This document shows, piece after piece, positions 55,140 to 63,744 of a DNA stretch of 64,000 bases. The notes beneath the pieces are model-generated. The model saw only the letters and a program-made list of their open reading frames with translations. It made no database searches and was not told the DNA's origin. The stretch's first letter is position 1. Every line of letters starts with the position of its first letter. The stretch comes from Desulfolithobacter dissulfuricans (GTDB lineage Bacteria > Desulfobacterota > Desulfobulbia > Desulfobulbales > Desulfobulbaceae), in contig NZ_AP024233.1 of assembly GCF_025998535.1 (NCBI RefSeq), positions 1,152,217 to 1,216,216 of the forward strand. The letters run 5' to 3'. A program made the position numbers and the translations under genes.

Positions 55140-55595
55140 ATGGCTGCACAAAGTGATGTTCCGAAAATTCTTGTTGTCGGCGGAAAGACATTCTCCGACT
55201 CACTGACAGCCTATGCGCTCAAAATGGCACAGAAGCTTGATCTGGAAATCATTGCCCTGAATGTGGATGAAGACATTCTCGATCTTTCCGCTGACGAGCA
55301 GGCTGCTGCCAGGGAGGCCTTTTTCGAGGCAGCCGAGCAGAGTGCGGCTGATCTGGCGGAAAAGGCAGAGTCCATGGATATCAAGTTTACCTCGATGGTG
55401 GTGGTCAACAGGATTCAAACCACCATCGAGAAGATTTTGAATCAGGAGCTCGGGGTACGCTACATCCTGTCGGAACCGGCACCCGACAGATCAGAGCACC
55501 ACCGTGATCGGGTACAGAATCCCGTTCTTCAGCTGGTGGGTCCGGAAACCCACCATATTGATCCGGTCTCTGTCAGAGACGAAGGAGAGAAGTGA
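55140..55595 (+). CDS. Universal stress protein-like
   Basis: The 151-residue protein has a UspA-like beginning (KILVVGGKTFSDSLTAYALKMAQKLDLEIIALNVDED near 9-45) and a helix-strand middle. The end (GPETHHIDPVSVRDEG) does not match the usual Usp ATP loop G-x2-G-x9-GS. It is the first gene behind the sigma-54 promoter. Confidence 0.75.
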   Translation: MAAQSDVPKILVVGGKTFSDSLTAYALKMAQKLDLEIIALNVDEDILDLSADEQAAAREAFFEAAEQSAADLAEKAESMDIKFTSMVVVNRIQTTIEKILNQELGVRYILSEPAPDRSEHHRDRVQNPVLQLVGPETHHIDPVSVRDEGEK

Positions 55596-55716
55596 GGGTG
55601 CATGCAGCCCTGGAGGCTGAGCTCACCGGTTTGTTATCTGTGATCCGGGGGAGAGTCCAGGGGATATGCCAGGCCAGGTTAACTGAGATTTTGCAATACA
55701 AAGGAGAGGTACAAAA

Positions 55717-56943
55717 ATGGCTATCATAACAATTTTCAGTGCAGATTTTTGCAGGGAAGACGAGGTGGTACAGGAACTGGTCACCAAAACCAGCTTCCGC
55801 CTCAAGACCACGGACGAGATCGTTGCCGAGGCGGCGGTTCTCGCCAAAATGGAAGAGAGCAAGGTGCGTCGGGCCCTCACCCTGAAGACCTCGGTCTTTG
55901 AGAAGTTTACCCACGAGAAGCAGCACGCCCTGGCCTATATCAAGCTTGTTCTCTCGAAGATTCTCATGGTATCCGCCGGACGCGATCTCATTCTCACCGG
56001 GTATGCAAGCCAGATGATTCCCCGGGAGATAACCCATTTTTTCCGAGTCGGGCTGATCGCCGATAAGGAGTACCGCATCAAGGTCGCGCAGGAAAAGCAG
56101 GGCGGTTCCGTCCGGGATGCGGAGAAGCTGATCAAGAAACTCGATGAGGAGCGGGCCCTGTGGCTGAAAAAGTACTGCGGCATCGAAAAACCTTTTGATC
56201 CGGCCGATTATGATCTGATCATCCCCATGAACAAGGAAACCGTGACCGAAGCCGCTTCCCTGATCATCGGCCATCTCGATGACGAGATCTTTAGGCCCAC
56301 CGCCAGTTCCGAACAGGCGGTGGAGGACTTCAATCTCCAGGCAAAGGTCGAGGTCGCCCTGGCCAGGAAGGGTCATGGCGTTCAGGTCCAGGTGATCAAC
56401 GGCAAAGTGATCCTGACAATCAACAAGAATGTCAGCCGGCTCAACCGGCTCAAGGAAGAACTCAAAACCATCGCCCAGCAGGTGGAGGGCGTGGAATCGG
56501 TGGAAGTGGTTCTGGGTAAGGACTTCCATCAGACCGATGTCTACCGCAAGCATGATTTCAACATGCCATCAAGGGTTCTCCTGGTGGATGACGAGCAGGA
56601 GTTCGTCGAGACCCTCTCTGAGCGTCTTGCCCTCAGGAACATGGGCTCGGCCGTGGTCCATGACGGTGAGTCCGCCTTGAGCCTGATCGAACAGGATAAG
56701 CCCGAGGTAATGGTCCTGGATCTGAAGATGCCCGGGGTCGATGGTATCGAGGTCCTGGAAAAGGTCAAGAAGACCAATCCCGAGATCCAGGTGATCATCC
56801 TCACCGGTCACGGCTCCGAGGAGGACCGGAAGAAATGTATGGAGCTTGGGGCCTTTGCCTATCTCAGGAAACCCGTTGACATCAAAGCGCTGAGCAAGGT
56901 GATCAAGGAGGCCCACGAAAAGGCCCAGGCTGTGGCCAAATAG
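55717..56943 (+). CDS. Cytidylate kinase-like / BON / receiver fusion protein
   Basis: The 408-residue protein starts MAIITIFSADFCREDEVV in a cytidylate-kinase-like fold, but without the glycine-rich P-loop. A BON-like domain follows (about 208-268, QVQVINGKVILTINKNV, VEGVESVEVVLG). A receiver ends the protein (about 287-408) with DD 291-292, phospho-Asp335 in VLDLKMPG and Lys385 in LRKP. It likely relays a nucleotide or membrane signal to phosphotransfer. Partners are the histidine kinases that follow. The fusion order is unusual. Confidence 0.8.
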   Translation: MAIITIFSADFCREDEVVQELVTKTSFRLKTTDEIVAEAAVLAKMEESKVRRALTLKTSVFEKFTHEKQHALAYIKLVLSKILMVSAGRDLILTGYASQMIPREITHFFRVGLIADKEYRIKVAQEKQGGSVRDAEKLIKKLDEERALWLKKYCGIEKPFDPADYDLIIPMNKETVTEAASLIIGHLDDEIFRPTASSEQAVEDFNLQAKVEVALARKGHGVQVQVINGKVILTINKNVSRLNRLKEELKTIAQQVEGVESVEVVLGKDFHQTDVYRKHDFNMPSRVLLVDDEQEFVETLSERLALRNMGSAVVHDGESALSLIEQDKPEVMVLDLKMPGVDGIEVLEKVKKTNPEIQVIILTGHGSEEDRKKCMELGAFAYLRKPVDIKALSKVIKEAHEKAQAVAK

Positions 56944-56964
56944 AGTCCCGGGTTAGCGGCGGAA

Positions 56965-58698
56965 ATGTCCCTCATCGAGTACATAAAACCTGAGTTCTGG
57001 AACCACCGGGAGCGGGTTGCCGGCAAATCCGGCGAACAGTATATCTTTCGTCGCAAATGGCAGTTACTGGTGGCGGTGGTGACACCGCTGATCCTTATCC
57101 CGGTGCTGCTTGCCACCGGGTATTTCTATCATTTCAGCCGTAACCGCGCCCTGATGCAGATCGAGGAGGAAACCGCCGTTCTGGCTAAGAACGCCTCCAT
57201 CGATATCGAACTGTTCATCAAGCAGTACAAGTCGACGCTGCGGTTCCTCGCCCTGATGTACGGGGTGAAGAATCTCAGCGATCCAGAGGTCATGACCACC
57301 GTGTTTGGCAACCTGAAGAAAACATGTGGCGGCTTCCTGGGTCTGGACATGTACGATCTTGAGGGGAACCTGATGGCCTGTGTCGGGCACGAGGAGCCCT
57401 GCAATACCAAGGGATCCATGCGGTGGCTCGATGAGGTTCGCGCGCGGGGGCTTCTGATCGGCGTCACCTTGCTCAATCCGGAACAGATGCCCCATGTGTT
57501 CATCGCGATCAAGGTGTATGGCCAGGATGGCACACCGTATATCCTCCGGGGAATACTCGACAACCTGGTACTCAACGATCTGTTGTCCCAGATCCGCCTC
57601 GATGAGATACAGGACGTCTTCCTGGCCACTTCTTCGGGCAGGTTGATTTCCCCGTCCAAGTACTGTGGCGAGCCTGGAGAGTACGCCTGCCTGCCACTGG
57701 AGAAGGATCTTCCCGCCGCCACCCTGATGGAGAATCTGCCCTCCTATGGCGGGATGGGCGAGACCGTGTTTGTCGGCGCCGCCCGGGTAGATGGAACCGA
57801 CATCATATTAGGACTGATTGTGCCCGAGGATGTGGTGGAGCGGCTCATGGCCACCACCAGGCATCTGATCTTCACGGTACTGATTCCCTCGGTCTTCGGT
57901 TTGGTGGTGGTGGCCTTCTGTCTGGTCACGTACGTGGTTCAGGGCCTGTACCGGGCCGATCTGCGGCGGCGTGAATACCTGCAGCAGGTGGAACGAAACG
58001 ACAAGCTGGCTTCCATCGGCCGGCTGGCTGCAGGGGTGGCCCATGAGATCAACAATCCGCTGGCTATCATCAATGAAAAGGCCGGTCTGCTCAAGGACAT
58101 GTTCACCTATACGGATACCTATGAGGGGGATGAGCGGCTGCTCAGTACGGTGGATTCCATCATCAGGGCAGTGGAACGGGCCGGGTCCATCACCCACAGG
58201 CTGCTTGGCTTTGCCCGCAAGATCGAGGTCTCAGTGGAACGGATCAATGTGGAGCACCTGATCCGTGAGACCCTGGGCTTTCTCAGAAAAGAGGCCGAGT
58301 ACAAGAACATCCGCATCAATGTCGATGTGGCTGAAAATGTGCCCGACATCGTGACCGACCGCGGCAAACTGCAGCAGATTATCCTCAATCTGGTCAACAA
58401 CGCCTTTGCCGCCATGGAAGACGGCGGCCAGCTTGATGTCATTGTCCGCCGTCTTCCAGGCCAGAAAGCCATCTCCATTGCGGTCCGTGACAATGGGTGC
58501 GGCATCTCGGAAGAGAACCTGAAACTGATTTTCGAACCGTTCTTCTCCACCAGGACCAAGAGTGGTGGAACCGGCCTTGGTCTTGCCATCACCTACGGGC
58601 TCATCCGTGATCTGCACGGTACCCTGGAAGTGGAAAGCCAGGTCGGGGTCGGGACTACCTTTACCATCACCCTGCCCTTCAAAATAAAGAAAACATAG
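56965..58698 (+). CDS. Cache-type sensor histidine kinase
   Basis: The 577-residue kinase has TM1 (about 33-55), a large extracytoplasmic cache-like sensor (about 60-295), TM2 (about 301-325), the H-box AAGVAHEINNPLAI (His about 360) and ATP boxes N (LVNNAFAAMEDGG), G1 (DNGCGIS), F (FEPFFSTR) and G2 (GTGLGLAITYGL). It starts 21 bases after the receiver protein and 8 bases before the next receiver. Confidence 0.93.
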   Translation: MSLIEYIKPEFWNHRERVAGKSGEQYIFRRKWQLLVAVVTPLILIPVLLATGYFYHFSRNRALMQIEEETAVLAKNASIDIELFIKQYKSTLRFLALMYGVKNLSDPEVMTTVFGNLKKTCGGFLGLDMYDLEGNLMACVGHEEPCNTKGSMRWLDEVRARGLLIGVTLLNPEQMPHVFIAIKVYGQDGTPYILRGILDNLVLNDLLSQIRLDEIQDVFLATSSGRLISPSKYCGEPGEYACLPLEKDLPAATLMENLPSYGGMGETVFVGAARVDGTDIILGLIVPEDVVERLMATTRHLIFTVLIPSVFGLVVVAFCLVTYVVQGLYRADLRRREYLQQVERNDKLASIGRLAAGVAHEINNPLAIINEKAGLLKDMFTYTDTYEGDERLLSTVDSIIRAVERAGSITHRLLGFARKIEVSVERINVEHLIRETLGFLRKEAEYKNIRINVDVAENVPDIVTDRGKLQQIILNLVNNAFAAMEDGGQLDVIVRRLPGQKAISIAVRDNGCGISEENLKLIFEPFFSTRTKSGGTGLGLAITYGLIRDLHGTLEVESQVGVGTTFTITLPFKIKKT

Positions 58699-58706
58699 GT
58701 GGAACC

Positions 58707-59066
58707 ATGCAGGTCTTGCTCGTTGACGATGAAAAGGAACTTATCTCCACCCTGGCGGAACGGCTGTCGTTTCGTGGGATAGAGGCTGACTGGGTAACCA
58801 GTGGGGAGGAAGCCCTGAAGAAGATAAAGGAGAAGAACTACGATATAGCGGTGCTGGATATCAAGATGCCGGGGCTCAGCGGTATTGATCTGGGCAGGAA
58901 AATTCGTGATATCAAGCCGGACCTCAAGGTGATTTTCGTCACCGGCCACGGCTCGGCCGCTGATTTCGAGGCCGGCACGGCCCAGAGCGGCAGGGATTTC
59001 TACCTGGCAAAACCCATCAACATCGACCTGTTGATCGAAAAGATGCACGAAGCGCTTAAGCAGTAA
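58707..59066 (+). CDS. Stand-alone receiver (response regulator)
   Basis: The 119-residue CheY-like protein has D7/D8, phospho-Asp51 in VLDIKMPG, the Thr/Ser switch in VTGHG near 77 and Lys near 101 in LAKP. No output domain, so it acts as a phosphorelay or diffusible regulator between the surrounding kinases. Confidence 0.92.
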   Translation: MQVLLVDDEKELISTLAERLSFRGIEADWVTSGEEALKKIKEKNYDIAVLDIKMPGLSGIDLGRKIRDIKPDLKVIFVTGHGSAADFEAGTAQSGRDFYLAKPINIDLLIEKMHEALKQ

Positions 59067-59074
59067 CGGGCACC

Positions 59075-59722
59075 ATGGAAACAAACTGGCAACTACTTGG
59101 TCCGGAAGGTCTGGCATTTTTTGGCAAAATTACCGCTTCCCTGTCCCATGAGATGAAGAACGCTCTGGCAATCATCAACGAAAACAGTGGGTTGCTCGAG
59201 GATTACATGCTCATGGCCGAAAGCGGCATGGAGGTCGATCCCGAGCGGCTCTCCGAGCTTGCCGCCCGGATAGGTCGACAGGTGGAACGGGCCGATGGGC
59301 TGGTCAACCGGCTCAATGCCTTTGCTCACAGTGTGGATCATCCGGTCCAGGAGGTGGATCTTGACCAGCTGCTCAAGCTGGCTGCCTCGCTGTCGCACCG
59401 GATCCTTTCGGGATATGGGGTCGAGGTGGAGATCACCTCGGCAGAGACTCTCCAGGCGACGACCTCACCTTTTCTCCTGCTCAACCTTGTCTGTAACTGT
59501 CTTTTTGCCTGGGGCTCGGTCTCCGCTCCGGGAACGGTCCTCGGACTGCGCTGCACCGGGAGCGGTGAGGAGGGCAGGGCGGCGATCCAGCTCAGAGGAG
59601 TGTTTGCCAGGCCCGCAGCCTTTCCCGGTCCGGCGGAGCAGGCCCTGCTCGACGCCCTGGAGGCCTGCCTGGAAGATGATCCCGAAGGTGAAGGCATCCT
59701 GATCCTGCTGCCCGGGAAGTAA
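59075..59722 (+). CDS. Histidine kinase-like protein lacking clear ATP boxes
   Basis: The 215-residue protein has a DHp-like helix pair with ASLSHEMKNALAIINENSG (His25) followed by a C-terminal domain. Clear G1/G2 glycine boxes of a HATPase domain are missing. It may be a phosphotransfer protein (Hpt-like DHp dimer) or a degraded kinase; the cached LLNLVCNCLFAW could be a relic N-box (LN-LVxNA). It lies eight bases after the receiver. Confidence 0.75.
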   Translation: METNWQLLGPEGLAFFGKITASLSHEMKNALAIINENSGLLEDYMLMAESGMEVDPERLSELAARIGRQVERADGLVNRLNAFAHSVDHPVQEVDLDQLLKLAASLSHRILSGYGVEVEITSAETLQATTSPFLLLNLVCNCLFAWGSVSAPGTVLGLRCTGSGEEGRAAIQLRGVFARPAAFPGPAEQALLDALEACLEDDPEGEGILILLPGK

Positions 59723-59877
59723 GGAGGGCGGATAGCGCTGGTCGTCAATACCTGGCACCGGACGCTGAGCCGCTTCCCTGGAGAGAATCGGGCAACAGAA
59801 GACAAAAAACCTGGACTGGCTCCAGGATTATTGACGTTTTTTTTGTTCAGAATGTACCAATAAAGAGGAGGAGCACA

Positions 59878-61857
59878 ATGGAAAAATGGAAACACCGATT
59901 ATCACTGGCTTTTGCTGTGGTCATGGGGTGTCTGCTTGTGACCTGTTCGGCGGCCTGGGCCGCCGAGGCCGCGGCCAGTGCAGATACCATCGTCTTTACG
60001 CCCAAGATGGGCGTTGTCATGGGCGCCCTGGGCCTGGCCATCCTGTTGTTCATTTTTGAGTGGGTCCGGGTGGATGTGGTGGGCATCATCATGATGGTCA
60101 TATTGCCCATCCTCGGCGTCGTGAGTCCCAAGGAGGCCATCAGCGGTCTGTCCAGTAATGCCGTGGTTTCTATCATCGCCGTTATCATTATCGGTGCCGG
60201 TCTGGACAAGACCGGGTGCATGAATGTTCTGGCCCGCAATATCTTAAAGATAGCCGGCCGTTCCGAGAGTCGGATCATGACCCTGATCGCCGGTACCGTG
60301 GCCTTCATATCAAGCTTCATGCAGAATATCGGCGCCGCCGCCCTGTTCATGCCCGCCGCCATTCGTATCGGTCGTCAGACAGGCATCCCGGTCTCCCGTA
60401 TTCTCATGCCCATGGGGTTCTGCGCCATCATCGGTGGTACCATCACCCTGGTCGGTGCCAGCCCGACGATCCTGCTCAACGATCTGATCGAGCAGGCCAA
60501 CAGCCTTGGTTTTCTGCCGGAACGGGTGGAGCCGTTGGGCCTGTTCACCCAGACCCCCATCGGTCTTGCCCTGGTAGCCAGCGCCATCCTGTATTTTATC
60601 TTCCTGGGTCGCTTCATTCTGCCGGCCAAGTCTGATGGTGCCGGCGGGGAAGGCAGCCTGGTACCGGATTCCATCGCCGATACCTACCACATGATTGACA
60701 CCCTGTACGAACTGGAGGTTCCTGAAGATTTCAGTGATCCACGGACTCTGCAGGAGATGAAGATTCGCGAAGACTATCACATCAACATCATTGCCCTCTA
60801 CCACGCCCGGCGGAAGAGCAAGAGCCTGGCCCCGCGCAAGACCGAGCGCCTCGAGCCTGGGGACGTCTTTGCGGTCATAGCCCGCTCAAAGGACTCTGTC
60901 CTGCGGTTTGCCAAGGACTTCGGGATCAAGTTCAAGGGAGACCTGGACGTCTTTGGCGAGGATCTCTCCCCCAACAACGCCGGCATGATGGAAGGTATCA
61001 TCACCGAACGCTCCGAGCTGGTCGGCAAGACCCTCTCCGAGGTTCACTTCAAGGAGGCGTTCGAGGTGAATCCCATCACCATCTGCAGTGGTGGCTACTG
61101 CCTCTTTGGCGACATCTCCGAGCACCGGCTGAAAGTTGGTGACGCCATTCTGATGTTTGGTCCCTGGTCGGTTTTCCACTGGCTCAAGCAGAAAAACACC
61201 TTTGTCTTCACCACCGAGGTCAAGGGTGAACTGATGCGCGAGGACAAGGCAAAAACCGCCGTATTCTGGCTCATCGTCGCCCTGAGCATGGTTCTTGGCT
61301 ACAAACCGTTCATGGCCATGCTCGGTTTTCCGGACATGAAAATGTCACTGTCGGTCTGTCTGCTCACCGGTGCTCTCGGTATGATCCTGACCAAGGTCAT
61401 GACCGTGGACGAGGCGTATGAATCCGTAGACTGGATGACGGTTTTTCTCCTCGGCGGTCTGATTCCCCTGGGTCTGGCCTTCCAGAAAACCGGTGCGGCT
61501 GAGTTCATCGCCACCACCATCATGAATGCCATCGGCTCGGTGCCGACGATTATCTTCCTGCTGGTGGTCGGCCTGCTTACGTCCTTTTTTACCCTGGTGG
61601 TTTCCAATGTGGGAGCCACGGTTCTGCTGGTACCCCTGTGTATGTCCATGGCGGTCAAGGCAGGTGCAGATCCCCGGGTCACGGCCATGGTTGTGGCCAT
61701 TGCGGCATCCAACACCTTTGTCCTGCCGACCCATCAGGTCAATGCCCTGATCATGCGTCCCGGCGGATATAGAACAGTTGATTACGCCAAGGCAGGCGCC
61801 GGCATGACCATCCTCTTTCTGGTCGTGCTGCTCGCCATGCTTTATCTGTTCTATTAA
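59878..61857 (+). CDS. SLC13-family permease with central TrkA-C-type domains
   Basis: The 659-residue transporter has a signal-like N-terminus, an SLC13/DASS core with two transport halves (about 40-230 and 460-655; paired motif segments VVSIIAVIIIGAGLDKTG and FLLGGLIPLGLAFQKTGA) and, between them, two TrkA-C-like domains (about 250-430, LEPGDVFAVIARSKDS). RCK/TrkA-C insertions are known in SLC13-type sulfate/sodium transporters. RBS GAGGAG. Substrate not determinable; sulfate or dicarboxylate is an inference. Confidence 0.88.
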   Translation: MEKWKHRLSLAFAVVMGCLLVTCSAAWAAEAAASADTIVFTPKMGVVMGALGLAILLFIFEWVRVDVVGIIMMVILPILGVVSPKEAISGLSSNAVVSIIAVIIIGAGLDKTGCMNVLARNILKIAGRSESRIMTLIAGTVAFISSFMQNIGAAALFMPAAIRIGRQTGIPVSRILMPMGFCAIIGGTITLVGASPTILLNDLIEQANSLGFLPERVEPLGLFTQTPIGLALVASAILYFIFLGRFILPAKSDGAGGEGSLVPDSIADTYHMIDTLYELEVPEDFSDPRTLQEMKIREDYHINIIALYHARRKSKSLAPRKTERLEPGDVFAVIARSKDSVLRFAKDFGIKFKGDLDVFGEDLSPNNAGMMEGIITERSELVGKTLSEVHFKEAFEVNPITICSGGYCLFGDISEHRLKVGDAILMFGPWSVFHWLKQKNTFVFTTEVKGELMREDKAKTAVFWLIVALSMVLGYKPFMAMLGFPDMKMSLSVCLLTGALGMILTKVMTVDEAYESVDWMTVFLLGGLIPLGLAFQKTGAAEFIATTIMNAIGSVPTIIFLLVVGLLTSFFTLVVSNVGATVLLVPLCMSMAVKAGADPRVTAMVVAIAASNTFVLPTHQVNALIMRPGGYRTVDYAKAGAGMTILFLVVLLAMLYLFY

Positions 61858-61872
61858 TCGAGTCACAAGCAT

Positions 61873-61905
61873 CGGACAGGGCGGGTTTATCTTTCGCCCT
61901 GTCCG
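61873..61905 (+). promoter_or_regulatory. Perfect hairpin between the two permease genes
   Basis: An 11-bp stem CGGACAGGGCG/CGCCCTGTCCG with an 11-nt loop. No T-run follows. It may attenuate or stabilise the mRNA between the two transporters. Confidence 0.5.
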
Positions 61906-61932
61906 GCAGGTTTCGAAGGAGAAGACAAGATC

Positions 61933-63726
61933 ATGCACACGTCACGAGTACAACCAACTCTTTCCATCCGGGCGCTGTTCTGGCTGCTGACCATCTTGTA
62001 TGTGTTTTGCAGTGCGCCTGTTTCTGCCAGTGGGGTTGCAGCAACGCACCAGAGTGCGGACAACGGCCCCACCGGTCAGCTTTCGGTCTTCGGAAAGATC
62101 GTCAATCCCCATGGGGCCGGCGTCGGCGATGCCGAGGTGACGGTCTTCCTCAACGGTCAGGAACTTGTTCCACCGGCAGGCGGTCATGGTGGTCACGGTC
62201 CGGCCATGATCAAAACCGAATCCGACGGTTCCTTCCAGGCCGTATTTCATGTCCCCCAGGCAGACATTGAAACAGCCATCATCGAGGTGGAAGCCTACAA
62301 GCCCAGTTACAGCAGGGAAAAGATCAAGATTGACGGGGCCGAGATCAGCCGCGGGGATGCCGGCACCAGTGTCCGGGTCGACGTGGAGGTCAAGCGGAGC
62401 CAGGGCCCGGCCTTCTGGATCGCCACGATTGTCTTTGTCCTTGCCTATATCCTGATCTCGTTCGAACTGCTGCACCGCACCCTGGCCGCCATGCTCGGGG
62501 CCTCGGTCATGCTGGTGATCAGCTACACTGTCGGTACCTTTAATCCTGAGTACCATATTCTGTCCTATGAGAGCGCCATCAGAGCCATTGACATGAATGT
62601 GATCTTCTTGCTCATGGGTATGATGATCATTGTCGGTATCCTCAAGCATACCGGTGTGTTCCAGTGGTGCGCCTACAAGTGTTACCAGCTGGCCCGCGGC
62701 AACGTGATGATGCTGGCGGTGATCCTGATGTCGTTCACCGCCGTATCCTCCGCCTTTCTCGACAATGTCACCACCATGCTGCTGCTGACTCCGGTCTCCA
62801 TTGAGATCGCCCTGTCGCTTGGTATTTCGCCCCTGGCCCTGCTGATCCCCGAGATCCTCGCCTCAAATGTCGGTGGTACGGCAACCTTGATCGGTGATCC
62901 GCCCAATATCATGATCGGTTCCTACGCTGCCCTGACCTTCACCGATTTCGTCAAGAACCTGGCCCCGGTCTGCGTGGTCAGCATGGTGGTTCTCTTTGGC
63001 TACACCAGGATGGTCTATGGCGGACAGTACAAGAAAGCCCATGTGACAGATATCCAGGCCTTTATCGCCAAGCTGCGGGAAGAGTACCAGATCACCGATG
63101 CCAACCTGCTCTCGGTGGGGCTGATCGTTATGGGTATTGTGGTGGGCATGTTCCTCACCCACGGCGTCCTCCACATGGAGGTGTCTATCGCCGCCCTGTT
63201 CGGAGCGGCCCTGCTCTTCACCTATGGCATGGTGACCAAGAAGATCGATCTCCTGGAGCTGATCGAAAAGGATATCGAGTGGACCACCCTGCTCTTTTTC
63301 ATGTTCCTCTTCATTCTGGTGGGGGCGGTGGAGGAAACCGGACTGCTCGATATCGTTGCCGACTGGGTTCTCAACCTGTCCCACGGTAACCTGACCACCT
63401 CCATTATCCTCATCCTCTGGGTGTCGGCCATCATGAGCGCCTTTGTCGACAACATACCCTTTACCGCCACCATGCTGCCCATTGTCGCCTACCTGACCCA
63501 GGTCATTCCCGGGGCGGAGAGCGGCGTGCTCTGGTGGGCACTGGCCTTTGGCGCCTGTTTCGGTGGTAACGGAACCATGATCGGCGCCAGTGCCAACGTG
63601 GTGACCATCGGTATTGCCGAATCGGCCGGGTATCCGATGAAGTTTATCGGTTTCATGAAGGTGGCGTTTCCCTATATGATTGTCAGTGTGGCCATTGCCA
63701 ATGTATGGCTCTTGCTGGCTTACTAG
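61933..63726 (+). CDS. SLC13/ArsB-NhaD-type permease with an N-terminal extracytoplasmic Ig-like domain
   Basis: The 597-residue protein has a signal peptide (about 10-33), then a beta-sandwich (about 48-150: SVFGKIVNPHGAGVGDAEVTVFLNG, with a His/Gly loop near 86) resembling a carboxypeptidase-regulatory/CnaB-like domain. A 10-12 TM core follows with SSAFLDNVTTMLLLTPV near 271, GDPPNIMIGS near 320, and SAFVDNIPFTATMLP and NGTMIGASANVV near 500 and 545. These repeats are ArsB/NhaD-like. Possible Na+/H+ antiport or anion transport. The paired motifs (DNVTT, DNIPF) mark the ion-transporter superfamily. Confidence 0.88.
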   Translation: MHTSRVQPTLSIRALFWLLTILYVFCSAPVSASGVAATHQSADNGPTGQLSVFGKIVNPHGAGVGDAEVTVFLNGQELVPPAGGHGGHGPAMIKTESDGSFQAVFHVPQADIETAIIEVEAYKPSYSREKIKIDGAEISRGDAGTSVRVDVEVKRSQGPAFWIATIVFVLAYILISFELLHRTLAAMLGASVMLVISYTVGTFNPEYHILSYESAIRAIDMNVIFLLMGMMIIVGILKHTGVFQWCAYKCYQLARGNVMMLAVILMSFTAVSSAFLDNVTTMLLLTPVSIEIALSLGISPLALLIPEILASNVGGTATLIGDPPNIMIGSYAALTFTDFVKNLAPVCVVSMVVLFGYTRMVYGGQYKKAHVTDIQAFIAKLREEYQITDANLLSVGLIVMGIVVGMFLTHGVLHMEVSIAALFGAALLFTYGMVTKKIDLLELIEKDIEWTTLLFFMFLFILVGAVEETGLLDIVADWVLNLSHGNLTTSIILILWVSAIMSAFVDNIPFTATMLPIVAYLTQVIPGAESGVLWWALAFGACFGGNGTMIGASANVVTIGIAESAGYPMKFIGFMKVAFPYMIVSVAIANVWLLLAY

Positions 63727-63744
63727 CAGATGAGGAGTTGTGAT

